Positions 1-10,431 of a stretch of DNA of 64,000 nucleotides are shown one piece after another (position 1 is the stretch's first letter; the number at the start of each line of letters is the position of its first letter). The notes under the pieces are model-generated. The model saw only the letters and a list, made by a program, of their open reading frames with translations, was not told the origin of the DNA and ran no database searches. Position numbers and translations under genes: made by a program. The stretch is from Alphaproteobacteria bacterium (GTDB lineage: Bacteria; Pseudomonadota; Alphaproteobacteria; JAAEOK01): assembly GCA_024244705.1 (NCBI GenBank), contig JAAEOK010000033.1, positions 84,534 through 148,533 on the forward strand, in the 5' to 3' direction.

Positions 1-503
1 TCGGATTGATGACGTTGGACCACATCGACAGCATCGACGCCCATCCCTTGCTCGCCGGCCTCGGGCCGGAGCCTCTCTCCAACTCCTTCAGCGGACCGGT
101 GCTGGCCGCCGCCATCCGGGGCCGGCGGTCTTCGATCAAGGCCGCGCTGCTCGATCAACGGGTGGTCGCCGGGATCGGCAACATCTATGCGTCGGAAGCC
201 CTGTACCAGGCCGGTATTTCGCCGCGGCGGCGGGCGGGCACGGTCCAGCGCGGGCGCGCCGACCGCCTCTCCGCGGCCATTCGAACCGTCCTCGAACGGG
301 CGATCGAGGCCGGCGGGTCGTCGCTCCGCGACCACCGGCAGGCGACCGGCGAGTTGGGTTATTTCCAGCATCAATGGGCGGTCTACGACCGCGCCGGGGC
401 GCCGTGCCCGGACTGTTCCTGCGACCATGCGGCGAACGGCGGAATCCGGCGCATCGTCCAGCAGGGCAGGTCGACATTCTATTGTCCCCTGCGGCAGCGA
501 TAG
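1..503 (+). CDS. mutM: formamidopyrimidine-DNA glycosylase, 3' part
   Basis: Base-excision repair glycosylase that removes oxidised purines such as 8-oxoguanine. The window starts inside the gene: the reading frame is open from the first base, so about the N-terminal 40% including the catalytic Pro-Glu is missing. Visible are the [12 protein letters not shown] region, the H2TH DNA-binding segment ([20 protein letters not shown], the family hallmark) and the C-terminal GRSTFYCP zinc-finger region. The finger is unusual. The first half reads CPDCSCDH and the last expected Cys of the C-P-x-C-Q-R ending is Arg (CPLRQR), so one of the four zinc ligands is lost. Upstream of the enoyl-CoA hydratase in the same direction. 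Identity is certain; whether the altered finger still binds zinc is not known. Confidence 0.93.
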   Translation, partial: GLMTLDHIDSIDAHPLLAGLGPEPLSNSFSGPVLAAAIRGRRSSIKAALLDQRVVAGIGNIYASEALYQAGISPRRRAGTVQRGRADRLSAAIRTVLERAIEAGGSSLRDHRQATGELGYFQHQWAVYDRAGAPCPDCSCDHAANGGIRRIVQQGRSTFYCPLRQR

Positions 504-600
504 GGTACAACGCCCACCGCGCGACAGCCGGCGATCCGACCCGCCCGTTGCCGTCGATCACGTTTTTCTCGACCGACCCCATAACACGCGGGAGCAAGCA

Positions 601-1377
601 ATGGCTTACGAGAACATCATTGTCGAGAGGCGCGATGCAGTCGGCCTCATCACCCTGAATCGCCCCAAGGCACTGAATGCCCTGTGCGATGCGCTGATGA
701 TCGAATTGAAGCATGTGCTCGACGATTTCGAAGCCGACGACGCCATCGGCTGTATCGTCGTCACCGGCAACGAGAAGGCTTTTGCCGCCGGCGCCGATAT
801 CAAGGAAATGCAGACCCGCGATTACATGGATGTCTACCTCGGCGATTTTATCACCGGTGATTGGGAGCGTTTGGCGAGTTGCCGCAAGCCGGTGATTGCC
901 GCAGTCGCGGGGTATGCGCTCGGCGGCGGCTGCGAGGTCGCGATGATGTGTGATTTCATCATTGCCGCCGAGAACGCACTGTTCGGCCAACCGGAAATCA
1001 AGATCGGCACCATCCCCGGCTCCGGCGGCACCCAACGTCTGACCCGCTTCGTCGGCAAGTCGAAATCGATGGAGATGTGCCTGACCGGCCGCATGATGGA
1101 CGCCGACGAGGCCGAACGTGCCGGCCTGGTGTCGCGGATCGTTCCGCTCGAATCGCTTCTCGACGAGGCGCTCAAGGCGGCGGAGACGATCGCCAAGTTG
1201 TCGCGGCCTTCGGTCTTGATGGCCAAGGAAGCCGTCAATCGCGCCTATGAAACCTCGATGGCCGAGGGAATTCGATTTGAGCGACGGCTGTTCCATTCGA
1301 CGTTTTCGACGGCCGACCAGAAAGAGGGCATGCAGGCGTTTATCGAAAAGCGCGATCCTGATTTCAAGAACCGCTGA
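601..1377 (+). CDS. enoyl-CoA hydratase (crotonase family)
   Basis: 258-residue crotonase that hydrates trans-2-enoyl-CoA to 3-hydroxyacyl-CoA in fatty acid beta-oxidation. It closely resembles the mitochondrial short-chain type. The oxyanion-hole segments [10 protein letters not shown] (residues 61-70) and ALGGGCE (106-112) are present, and so are both catalytic glutamates, Glu112 in [11 protein letters not shown] and Glu132 in [12 protein letters not shown]. Length is standard. The ATG at 601 gives the canonical N-terminus. It sits between mutM and rpsT, an arrangement common in alphaproteobacteria. The exact acyl chain preference cannot be read from the sequence. Confidence 0.95.
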   Translation: MAYENIIVERRDAVGLITLNRPKALNALCDALMIELKHVLDDFEADDAIGCIVVTGNEKAFAAGADIKEMQTRDYMDVYLGDFITGDWERLASCRKPVIAAVAGYALGGGCEVAMMCDFIIAAENALFGQPEIKIGTIPGSGGTQRLTRFVGKSKSMEMCLTGRMMDADEAERAGLVSRIVPLESLLDEALKAAETIAKLSRPSVLMAKEAVNRAYETSMAEGIRFERRLFHSTFSTADQKEGMQAFIEKRDPDFKNR

Positions 1378-1483
1378 ATTGGGCCGGCGCCGGTTTCGCC
1401 GCAGCGCAGCGAAGGGGTTGACGCCAATCTGTCTGCCCTGTACAAGCGCCGTTTCATCGGTATTCGAGCAATGAGAAACGGTC

Positions 1484-1747
1484 ATGGCGCACCATAAATC
1501 GGCGCGCAAGCGCATCCGCCGCAACGCCAAGCGGGAGGTCATCAATACCGCCCGCCGAAGTCGCATCCGGACGTTCGTCCGCAAGGTCGAGGACGCGATC
1601 AAAGGCGGCGACAAGGAGAAGGCCGCCGAAGCGTTGCGCGCGGCTCAGCCCGAGATTCATCGCGGCGTCTCCAAGGGCGTGATTCATCGCAATACGGCCG
1701 CCCGGCGATTGTCCCGTCTATCAGCGCGCATTAAGACCCTCTCCTGA
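1484..1747 (+). CDS. rpsT: 30S ribosomal protein S20
   Basis: 87-residue basic protein of the small ribosomal subunit that binds the 5' domain of 16S rRNA. It starts [17 protein letters not shown] and ends in the S20 pattern [24 protein letters not shown]. Length and composition (very Lys/Arg/Ala rich) are typical. It lies upstream of dnaA in the same direction, a conserved alphaproteobacterial neighbourhood, and is followed by a clear intrinsic terminator, so it is probably a single transcription unit separate from dnaA. Confidence 0.98.
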   Translation: MAHHKSARKRIRRNAKREVINTARRSRIRTFVRKVEDAIKGGDKEKAAEALRAAQPEIHRGVSKGVIHRNTAARRLSRLSARIKTLS

Positions 1748-1771
1748 CCGATCACTGTAGTTCGGTGCGCT

Positions 1772-1796
1772 AGCCCCTCCCGTGGAGGGGCTTTTT
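1772..1796 (+). terminator. rho-independent terminator of rpsT
   Basis: A perfect 9-bp stem (AGCCCCTCC / GGAGGGGCT, 1772-1780 with 1784-1792) with a CGT loop runs directly into five T residues. It lies 25 bp past the rpsT stop codon and is the best intrinsic terminator in the window. Confidence 0.93.
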
Positions 1797-2296
1797 GATT
1801 CCGGTCGCTCGACCATCGCGTCGGCGATCAGGCCGCGTCGCAAAAGTGTGATGATTCTGTCACGCGACTGAAAATTTTCGCAGGTTCACGATTCGGTCCG
1901 GTTGCGAATTGCCATCGTCGTCGGTTAAAGTGACCTTCGCGTGATCGTTCATTGGCAAGTCAATCACGTAGACGTGGGAAGTAAAAATGTTCATTCTTCC
2001 CGTTTTTACTTAAAGAAGGTTAAGAAAGGACGACAAGTCAATAATAATGCTCGATCCTTTCCCCCTTCAAATACGAAAACAACGATCGGACTGACGAAAC
2101 GCCGCCGGCGAGGCATTCGTCGAAACGGGGTCGGTTCGCGCGCCGGAATACGGCGTCACAGCTTTGGGGGAGGGTATGGTGCTCGGACACCAATTGAGCA
2201 CAGAGGGCATATTGGTCAACACGATCAAGACTCATACGAACTGCTGCAAACGGCGGCCGCAACGTAGCCATTTCGATCGAGCGGGGAGGCGCTGAG
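1797..2296 (+). other. long dnaA leader/promoter region without a gene
   Basis: About 500 bp between the rpsT terminator and dnaA, clearly more AT-rich in its middle part (about 1850-2060) than the flanking genes. The open frames inside it have no Shine-Dalgarno and no recognisable product. No TTATCCACA-type DnaA box was found, so it is read as the dnaA promoter and leader, not an origin. A possible promoter is TTGCGA (1902-1907), 17 bp, TTAAAG (1925-1930); this would leave a leader of roughly 360 nt. Confidence 0.5.
1976..2011 (+). promoter_or_regulatory. overlapping alternative inverted repeats in the dnaA leader
   Basis: Two inverted repeats share bases. GGGAAG (1976-1981) pairs with CTTCCC (1996-2001). 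AAGTAAAAA (1979-1987) pairs with TTTTTACTT (2003-2011). In RNA the two hairpins would exclude one another; in DNA they could be a protein site. Function is inferred only from position about 290 bp upstream of the dnaA start. Confidence 0.35.
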
Positions 2297-3646
2297 ATGG
2301 CGCGGTCGCTCGAGACCTTGTGGGCTCATGTTCGCGTCCGCATGCGCCAGGAATACGGCGAAGCAGAATTCAAGAGCTGGCTCAAGCCGCTCACCATCAT
2401 TGATGCCCGCGAGAACAGATTGCGATTGGCGGTCACCACCCGGTTCATGCGCGACTGGATCCAGAACCATTACGCGGAACGCATCCGCGACATCTGGAAC
2501 GACGAGGGCGGCGACGTCACCGGGGTAGACATCGCGATCGCCACCTCGCAGTCCTCGAGCTCTTCCTACACGCGTACCGCGGCGAGCGAGGCCCGGATCT
2601 TCGACCATACGGGAGAATCGCGGATCGGTGCGCCGCTCGATGCGCGGTTCACGTTCGCCAATTTCATCGTCGGCAAGCCGAATGAACTCGCCCATGCCGC
2701 CGCGCAGCGCGTGGCAGAGGCCTCGGCGGTCCCCTTCAACCCGTTGTTCTTGTATGGCGGCGTCGGGCTCGGCAAGACCCATCTCATGCATGCGATCGGC
2801 TGGTGCATCCGCGAGCGCGATCCGTCGCGACGGGTCGTCTACATGTCGGCCGAGAAGTTCATGTTCCACTTCATCCGCGCCGTTCGCTACAAGGATCAGA
2901 TGGCGTTCAAGGAGCAGTTCCGCTCGGTCGATATCCTGATGATCGACGACGTCCAGTTCATCAGCGGAAAAGATTCCACACAGGAAGAATTCTTCCATAC
3001 CTTCAACGCCTTGATCGACCAGAACCACCAGATAATCATCTCCTCCGACAAATCGCCGTCGGATCTCGACGGCCTCGAGGAACGGCTGCGGTCGCGCCTC
3101 GGCTGGGGTTTGGTGGCCGACATCCATCCCACCTCCTATGAGCTTCGCCTCGGCATCCTGCAGTCGAAGGCGGAGACCCTGAAAGCGGAGATTCCGATCA
3201 AGGTCTTGGAATTCCTCGCCCACAAGATCACCTCCAACGTCCGTGAGCTGGAAGGCGCCCTCAATCGTATCGTCGCTCACGCCACGTTGGTCGGCCACGC
3301 GATCACGCTGGAGACCACCCAGGACGTGTTGCAGGACCTGCTGCGGGCCAATGACCGCCGGGTCACCATCGACGAGATTCAGAAGAAAGTCGCCGAGCAC
3401 TTCAACATCCGTCTTGCCGATATGCATTCGGCGCGGCGGGCGCGGGCGGTCGCGCGGCCCCGTCAGGTGGCGATGTACCTCGCCAAACAGCTAACGGCGC
3501 GTTCGCTTCCCGAAATCGGGCGCAAGTTCGGCGGCCGCGACCACACCACGGTGATGCACGCCGTGCGCAAGGTCGAGGAGCTCAAATCGAACGACCGCGC
3601 CTTCGCCGAGGACGTCGAGCTGCTGCGCCGGATGCTCGAAGGATAG
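2297..3646 (+). CDS. dnaA: chromosomal replication initiator DnaA
   Basis: 449-residue AAA+ initiator that binds DnaA boxes, melts the origin and loads the DnaB helicase. Domain I is at residues 1-80, followed by a Ser-rich linker (domain II). The AAA+ domain has Walker A GGVGLGKT (154-161) and Walker B LMIDD (214-218). The C-terminal DNA-binding domain carries the signature GGRDHTTVMHAVRKVEEL from residue 412. Length is typical of alphaproteobacteria. The ATG at 2297 is preceded by a purine-rich GAGCGGGGAGG. The next gene, murI, is convergent, so dnaA is not in an operon with dnaN here. Confidence 0.98.
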   Translation: MARSLETLWAHVRVRMRQEYGEAEFKSWLKPLTIIDARENRLRLAVTTRFMRDWIQNHYAERIRDIWNDEGGDVTGVDIAIATSQSSSSSYTRTAASEARIFDHTGESRIGAPLDARFTFANFIVGKPNELAHAAAQRVAEASAVPFNPLFLYGGVGLGKTHLMHAIGWCIRERDPSRRVVYMSAEKFMFHFIRAVRYKDQMAFKEQFRSVDILMIDDVQFISGKDSTQEEFFHTFNALIDQNHQIIISSDKSPSDLDGLEERLRSRLGWGLVADIHPTSYELRLGILQSKAETLKAEIPIKVLEFLAHKITSNVRELEGALNRIVAHATLVGHAITLETTQDVLQDLLRANDRRVTIDEIQKKVAEHFNIRLADMHSARRARAVARPRQVAMYLAKQLTARSLPEIGRKFGGRDHTTVMHAVRKVEELKSNDRAFAEDVELLRRMLEG

Positions 3647-3715
3647 AAATTTCGGGTGTGTTGCCGGGGATCGGACCGATCTCCGATTATCGCCCGATCT
3701 CGTTGATCCAAAACC

Positions 3716-4609
3716 CTAACCGCCGCCGACGTGTGTTCCACATGTGCGACCTACGCGCTTCGTGGCGACCGTCGCGAACGCCACCGGCGCGGCCAGAAAC
3801 CGGGTCGCCATTTGGCCGGCCCGCGCTTCGTCCCCGGTCGTGAGGTACCTGACCCGGCCGCGTTCGTCGGCCTTGCGGCGAAATTCCGGATGGCGATCGA
3901 GGTAGGCGACGAGGCTGCGCGCGATCTCGCTCGGTTGATCGAGCACACGGGTCGTCGGCGCGAGGGCGGCGGCGAACAAGTGCGAAATCAGGGCGTAATG
4001 GGTGCATCCGAGAATGACCGCATCCGGGTCCGTGCCGAGGCGTCTGACCAACCCGGCAGCGAAACGGGCGACGCCATCGCTGAGTACGCGCTCCGACGCG
4101 CCGCTCTCGATCTCGGCGACCAGCCCGGGGCATTGCTGCTGGATCACGGCGATATGGGGCGCCCGCGCTTTTATTTCCTTGCGCCATGCGGAGGTGAACG
4201 TGGTCCGCGTGGTGGCGAAGACGCCAATCGATTGCGGCTGTCGGGCGCCGTTGTTCCGGCACCGGCAAATGCGGCCATCCCAGGACCTTCCGGTAACGCC
4301 CTCGACCATCGGCACGAACACGCCCAGTATACGATTGTTGGGCCAGGCTTGCGGCAACCAGTCCCTCTGCAACGGCCGTAGCGCCGCCGCCGCCGCCGTG
4401 TTGCAAGCGACGATGACAATGGTGCAGCCGTGCTGGAACAGCCGCTCGGCGCCGGCGCGCGTCAAATCCTCGATCTCCGCGACCGAACGGTCCCCATAAG
4501 GGGCATTGGCGTGATCGCCGAGATAGGTGAAGTCGCGGTTGGGGAGCGCCCCCCTTAGGGATTGCAGCACACTCAACCCGCCGCTGCCGGAATCGAAAAC
4601 ACCTATCAT
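3716..4609 (-). CDS. murI: glutamate racemase
   Basis: 297-residue cofactor-independent racemase making D-glutamate for peptidoglycan. It starts MIGVFDSGSGGLSVLQ, the family N-terminus, which fixes the start at 4609 although the frame is open further upstream. Both catalytic cysteines are present: Cys69 in VACNTAAA and Cys202 in LGCTHYAL. The glycine-rich GDHANAPYGDRS loop is intact. About 15 extra residues rich in Arg, Cys and Asn follow the VPMVEG segment. It lies antisense between dnaA and dnaN, splitting the classical dnaA-dnaN pair, and converges on dnaA with 69 bp between the two stops. Confidence 0.95.
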   Translation of the reverse strand: MIGVFDSGSGGLSVLQSLRGALPNRDFTYLGDHANAPYGDRSVAEIEDLTRAGAERLFQHGCTIVIVACNTAAAAALRPLQRDWLPQAWPNNRILGVFVPMVEGVTGRSWDGRICRCRNNGARQPQSIGVFATTRTTFTSAWRKEIKARAPHIAVIQQQCPGLVAEIESGASERVLSDGVARFAAGLVRRLGTDPDAVILGCTHYALISHLFAAALAPTTRVLDQPSEIARSLVAYLDRHPEFRRKADERGRVRYLTTGDEARAGQMATRFLAAPVAFATVATKRVGRTCGTHVGGG

Positions 4610-4983
4610 GGCGTGTCGGAATCTAGGGGCAGATTGTGGCGGAATTGCTGCGCCGTTTGCCGCTTCGTGGCGGCGGCGGTCGGCCAGTCGACGCACGGCT
4701 GACCCGGCGGCCGGTCGGCTGCCTCCTGGGCCATCTGCGGCCGCCGGGCGGCGGTCCTCGAACGGTTCCGGCCCCGGCGCCGAGATTGAGAGATAGAACT
4801 TTGAAAAATATGGACCTTTTTATGATGGAATTTGCAATCGAGTGCTTATCAAGCGGTCCCTTCGTGATATACTGTTCGCCCGTTGCCGCATCCGTCGAAA
4901 TCCGCGGGTTCCCAGACCGGCGGCGGGGTCAAAGCCATGCCACGCCGGCGTGAACCACAACGAAAAACGACCGACGGATCGCC
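4610..4983 (+). other. murI-dnaN divergent intergenic region
   Basis: 374 bp between divergent starts. The part next to murI is GC-rich (4610-4790). The part from about 4799 to 4880 is AT-rich and contains the likely dnaN promoter. No protein-coding frame with a ribosome binding site and no canonical DnaA box was found. Confidence 0.5.
4846..4873 (+). promoter_or_regulatory. candidate dnaN promoter
   Basis: TTATCA (4846-4851), 16-bp spacer, TATACT (4868-4873), inside the only AT-rich stretch before dnaN. The predicted transcript would have a leader of about 105 nt. Pattern match only. Confidence 0.45.
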
Positions 4984-6102
4984 ATGAAACTTGTGATAGA
5001 ACGAGCGGCTCTTCTGAAGTCGCTGGCCCATGTGCAAAGCGTGGTCGAGCGCCGCAACACCATCCCCATACTCTCCAACGTCCTCATCGAAGCACGCGAC
5101 GGGCGGCTGAAACTGACGGCGACCGACATGGACCTGGCGATCGTCGAGAGCGTGGCCGCGGAAACGCCGCAGGATGGCGATACGACGGCCCCGGCGCATA
5201 CGCTGTACGATATCGTTCGCAAACTCCCGGACGGCGCCCAGGTCGAGTTCAATGCCGATGGCGACCGCTCCCAGCTGGCGATCATGGCGGGGCGGTCGTC
5301 GTTCTCGCTAAGCTGTCTGCCGACCGAGGATTTTCCGCAGACCGACGGCGCCGATTTTCCAACCGAATTCCAGCTCGCGGCGGAGGAATTGCGCGGCTTG
5401 ATCGACCGCACGCGGTTTGCCGTGTCGACCGAAGAAACGCGCTACTATCTCAACGGAATATATTTCCATTGCGCCGACGGCGAGGGCACCAGCGTATTGC
5501 GGGCGGCGGCGACCGACGGCCACCGCCTGGCCCGGGTCGAAATGCCGCTGCCCGTCGGGGCCGAGAACATGCCTGCGGTCATCGTCCCCCGCAAGGCGGT
5601 CGGCGAATTGCGCAAATTGATCGATGAGACCAGCGAGCCGATCACGGTGTCGCTGTCGGAAACCCGCGCCCGCTTCGCCTTCGGCGACGCGGTGCTGACG
5701 ACGAAGCTGATCGACGGCACCTTCCCCGACTATGAGCGCGTGATTCCGACCGAAAACGACAAGGTGCTGGAAGTCGACCGCAAGGTCTTTGCCGAGGCCG
5801 TCGACCGCGTGTCGACGATCTCGACCGAGAAGTCGCGCGCCGTCAAGCTCGCAGTGTCCGAGGGCTCGCTGGTGCTTTCGGCGACCAGCCCGGAGAACGG
5901 CAGTGCGACCGAGACGATCGAGGTCTCGTACCAGGCGGACGGCCTCGATATCGGTTTCAATTCGAGGTACCTCCTTGATATTGCGCAGCAAATCGAAGGC
6001 GATGGCATCCGCTTCGTGATGGCCGATGCATCGTCGCCGACCCTGGTCCAGGATTTGGCCGACGCCAGCGCCCTGTTTGTCCTGATGCCGATGCGGGTGT
6101 GA
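4984..6102 (+). CDS. dnaN: DNA polymerase III beta sliding clamp
   Basis: 372-residue processivity clamp; three repeated clamp domains of about 120 residues form half of the dimeric ring around DNA. It starts MKLVIERAALLKSLAHVQSVVERRNTIPIL-type, ends ADASALFVLMPMRV, and has the central ATDGHRLARVEMPL segment, all family hallmarks. The stop codon overlaps the GTG start of recF (GTGTGA), so the two are translationally coupled. First gene of a probable dnaN-recF-gyrB operon. Confidence 0.98.
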   Translation: MKLVIERAALLKSLAHVQSVVERRNTIPILSNVLIEARDGRLKLTATDMDLAIVESVAAETPQDGDTTAPAHTLYDIVRKLPDGAQVEFNADGDRSQLAIMAGRSSFSLSCLPTEDFPQTDGADFPTEFQLAAEELRGLIDRTRFAVSTEETRYYLNGIYFHCADGEGTSVLRAAATDGHRLARVEMPLPVGAENMPAVIVPRKAVGELRKLIDETSEPITVSLSETRARFAFGDAVLTTKLIDGTFPDYERVIPTENDKVLEVDRKVFAEAVDRVSTISTEKSRAVKLAVSEGSLVLSATSPENGSATETIEVSYQADGLDIGFNSRYLLDIAQQIEGDGIRFVMADASSPTLVQDLADASALFVLMPMRV

Positions 6103-7265
6103 ACACGGTCTTGCAACAGATGCCGGTCGCGGCCGATCGGCCCCGTACGGCGGTGACGCGTTTGACCCTGTCGGCGTTCCGTTGCTACGGCCACGCGCGC
6201 GTCGAGGCCGATCGGCGCCCCCTGGTGCTGACCGGGCCCAACGGCGCGGGCAAAACGAACCTGCTCGAAGCGCTGTCATTCCTGTCGCCGGGGCGCGGCT
6301 TGCGGCGGGCCAAATTGGCGGAAATCGATCAGCATGGAGGATCGGCCGCGTGGGCGGTGGCAACGACGGTGGCGGGCGCCGATGGCGCCGTCGAAATCGG
6401 CACCGGCCGCGACCCGCTCTCGGCCGGCGGGGTCGGCCGACGGGTGGTCCGCATCGACGGTGCGCCGGCCGGCCAAAACGCCTTGTCGCAATGGGTTTCG
6501 ATGCTGTGGGTGACGCCCGAGATGGACCGGCTGTTCGTCGATGGCGCCGGCGCCCGGCGGCGCTTCCTCGACCGCCTGGTCTTCAGCTATGACGCCGCCC
6601 ACGGCAGCCGCATCAACGCCTACGATCATGCCATGCGCGAGCGTTCGCGGTTGCTGCGGGACGGGGCGGCGAACGATTCCTGGGCCGGTGCGCTCGAAGC
6701 GATGATGGCCGAGCACGGCGTCGCCATCGCGGCGGCGCGGGCGGAAGTGGTGGCGCGCCTCGATTCGGCGGCGCGGCTCGGCGTCGGCCCGTTTCCCCGC
6801 GCCGCGATCGCGATCGGCGGTATCGTCGAAGGCTGGCTGGCGGATATGCCGGCGCTCGCCGCGGAAGACCGCCTACGGGCGCTTCTCCACGACAGCCGCG
6901 GACGCGATGCCGAAAGCGGCGGTGCCGCGGACGGCCCCCATCGCAGCGACCTGGATGTGCACCATGTCGGCCGAAATCTGGCGGCCGCCCTGTGCTCCAC
7001 CGGCGAGCAAAAGGCCTTGCTGCTGTCGTTGGTGCTGGCTCACGCGCGCCTGTTGGCTGCCGAACGCGCGGCAACGCCCATCCTGCTGCTGGATGAAGTC
7101 GCCGCCCACCTCGACCGCGACCGGCGGGCGGCGCTATTCGATGAAATCTGCGCGCTCGACATGCAGGCATGGCTGACCGGAACCGACGACCTCCTGTTCG
7201 AAGCCTTCGGTACACGAGCCAACCGATTGAGTGTCGAAAACGCGACGATCAGTGCCGCGGCGTGA
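6099..7265 (+). CDS. recF: DNA replication and repair protein RecF
   Basis: 388-residue SMC-like ATPase of the RecFOR pathway, loading RecA at gapped duplex DNA. Walker A is GPNGAGKT (residues 46-53, followed by NLLEALSFLSPGRGLR). The ABC-type signature is replaced by the RecF-typical STGEQKALLLSLVLAHARL segment, and Walker B LLLDEVAAHLD lies near the C-terminus. The GTG start overlaps the dnaN stop; an ATG seven codons later is the alternative. Directly followed by gyrB. Confidence 0.95.
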   Translation: MNTVLQQMPVAADRPRTAVTRLTLSAFRCYGHARVEADRRPLVLTGPNGAGKTNLLEALSFLSPGRGLRRAKLAEIDQHGGSAAWAVATTVAGADGAVEIGTGRDPLSAGGVGRRVVRIDGAPAGQNALSQWVSMLWVTPEMDRLFVDGAGARRRFLDRLVFSYDAAHGSRINAYDHAMRERSRLLRDGAANDSWAGALEAMMAEHGVAIAAARAEVVARLDSAARLGVGPFPRAAIAIGGIVEGWLADMPALAAEDRLRALLHDSRGRDAESGGAADGPHRSDLDVHHVGRNLAAALCSTGEQKALLLSLVLAHARLLAAERAATPILLLDEVAAHLDRDRRAALFDEICALDMQAWLTGTDDLLFEAFGTRANRLSVENATISAAA

Positions 7266-7268
7266 TGA

Positions 7269-9722
<2,454 letters not shown>

Positions 9723-9731
9723 CCGGGTCGG

Positions 9732-10247
9732 TCAGCCGGTGGCGTCCCCGGTATCCGCGTCGCGCGGCTCCGGCATGGCGACGAAAATCATGACGCCGAG
9801 GATGATGGCGGCGAACATGCCGGCGGTCTCCTGAGCGTTCCAGATCTTCGACTGCCACATGGCGAACCACTCGCTGGCGACGACCAGAAAGCCGAAACCA
9901 TAGAGCAGGAAGCCCATCAGCAGGCCGAACACCGCCAGTGACTTGGCCCGGTTGAAGTTTTCCGAACCGCCGGCCCAGGAAATCATCAGCCTGAGCGCGC
10001 CGAGCCAACAGAAAAAGGCGGTCAGGCCCTCCCATCCGATGATCAGCCAATAGGCTTGGATCTGCAGGATGGGATCGTCGATAGCGCGCCACATCAGATT
10101 CGGCGATTGGTACGTCGTATCCATGCTGAGGACATGGCGGACAGCGGCAAAGTTGCTGTCGAAATCGACGACGTTGCCATAGACCACGAGCGAAAAAAAC
10201 GCCGCGATCACCGTGACCGCGACAATCTTTGCCATTCGTATCGTCAT
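9732..10247 (-). CDS. DUF2165 family small integral membrane protein
   Basis: 171-residue predicted inner-membrane protein with four hydrophobic segments: residues 5-25, 65-88, 102-125 and 140-160. It has the DUF2165-type pattern: a first helix followed by NVxDxxSNxxxVxHVLSMDT, then RAI and a membrane region ending in a tryptophan-rich SEWFAMWQSK..WNAQ. No enzymatic motif is visible and the function of the family is unknown. Convergent with gyrB (9 bp apart) and divergent from the penicillin-binding protein. Confidence 0.8.
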   Translation of the reverse strand: MTIRMAKIVAVTVIAAFFSLVVYGNVVDFDSNFAAVRHVLSMDTTYQSPNLMWRAIDDPILQIQAYWLIIGWEGLTAFFCWLGALRLMISWAGGSENFNRAKSLAVFGLLMGFLLYGFGFLVVASEWFAMWQSKIWNAQETAGMFAAIILGVMIFVAMPEPRDADTGDATG

Positions 10248-10431
10248 TGTCGGACCCTGGCCTTTCCGCCCTCACCTATTCACCGGCGCCGAATGTAATC
10301 GGGGATTCTCACCAGGCCAAGCGGCCATTCACCTCGCATTCAGCAAATCGGTGACATTTTTTCGACGCGATGACGGGACCGGCGCGCGATGTGGTATATC
10401 GGTCGCGGCGGACAGGGGCAGACACGGATCA

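Noticed and set aside
1941-2267. 108-codon open frame upstream of dnaA
   Set aside because: No ribosome site, low-complexity Arg/Gly content and location inside the AT-rich dnaA leader argue against a gene.
1797-2296. Replication origin beside dnaA
   Set aside because: No TTATCCACA-type boxes or close variants and no iterated AT-rich repeats were found; promoter and leader explain the region better.
10213-10431. Upstream extension of the penicillin-binding protein
   Set aside because: The extra 73 codons overlap the start region of the divergent DUF2165 gene and add no family sequence; ATG 10432 gives a normal short cytoplasmic tail.
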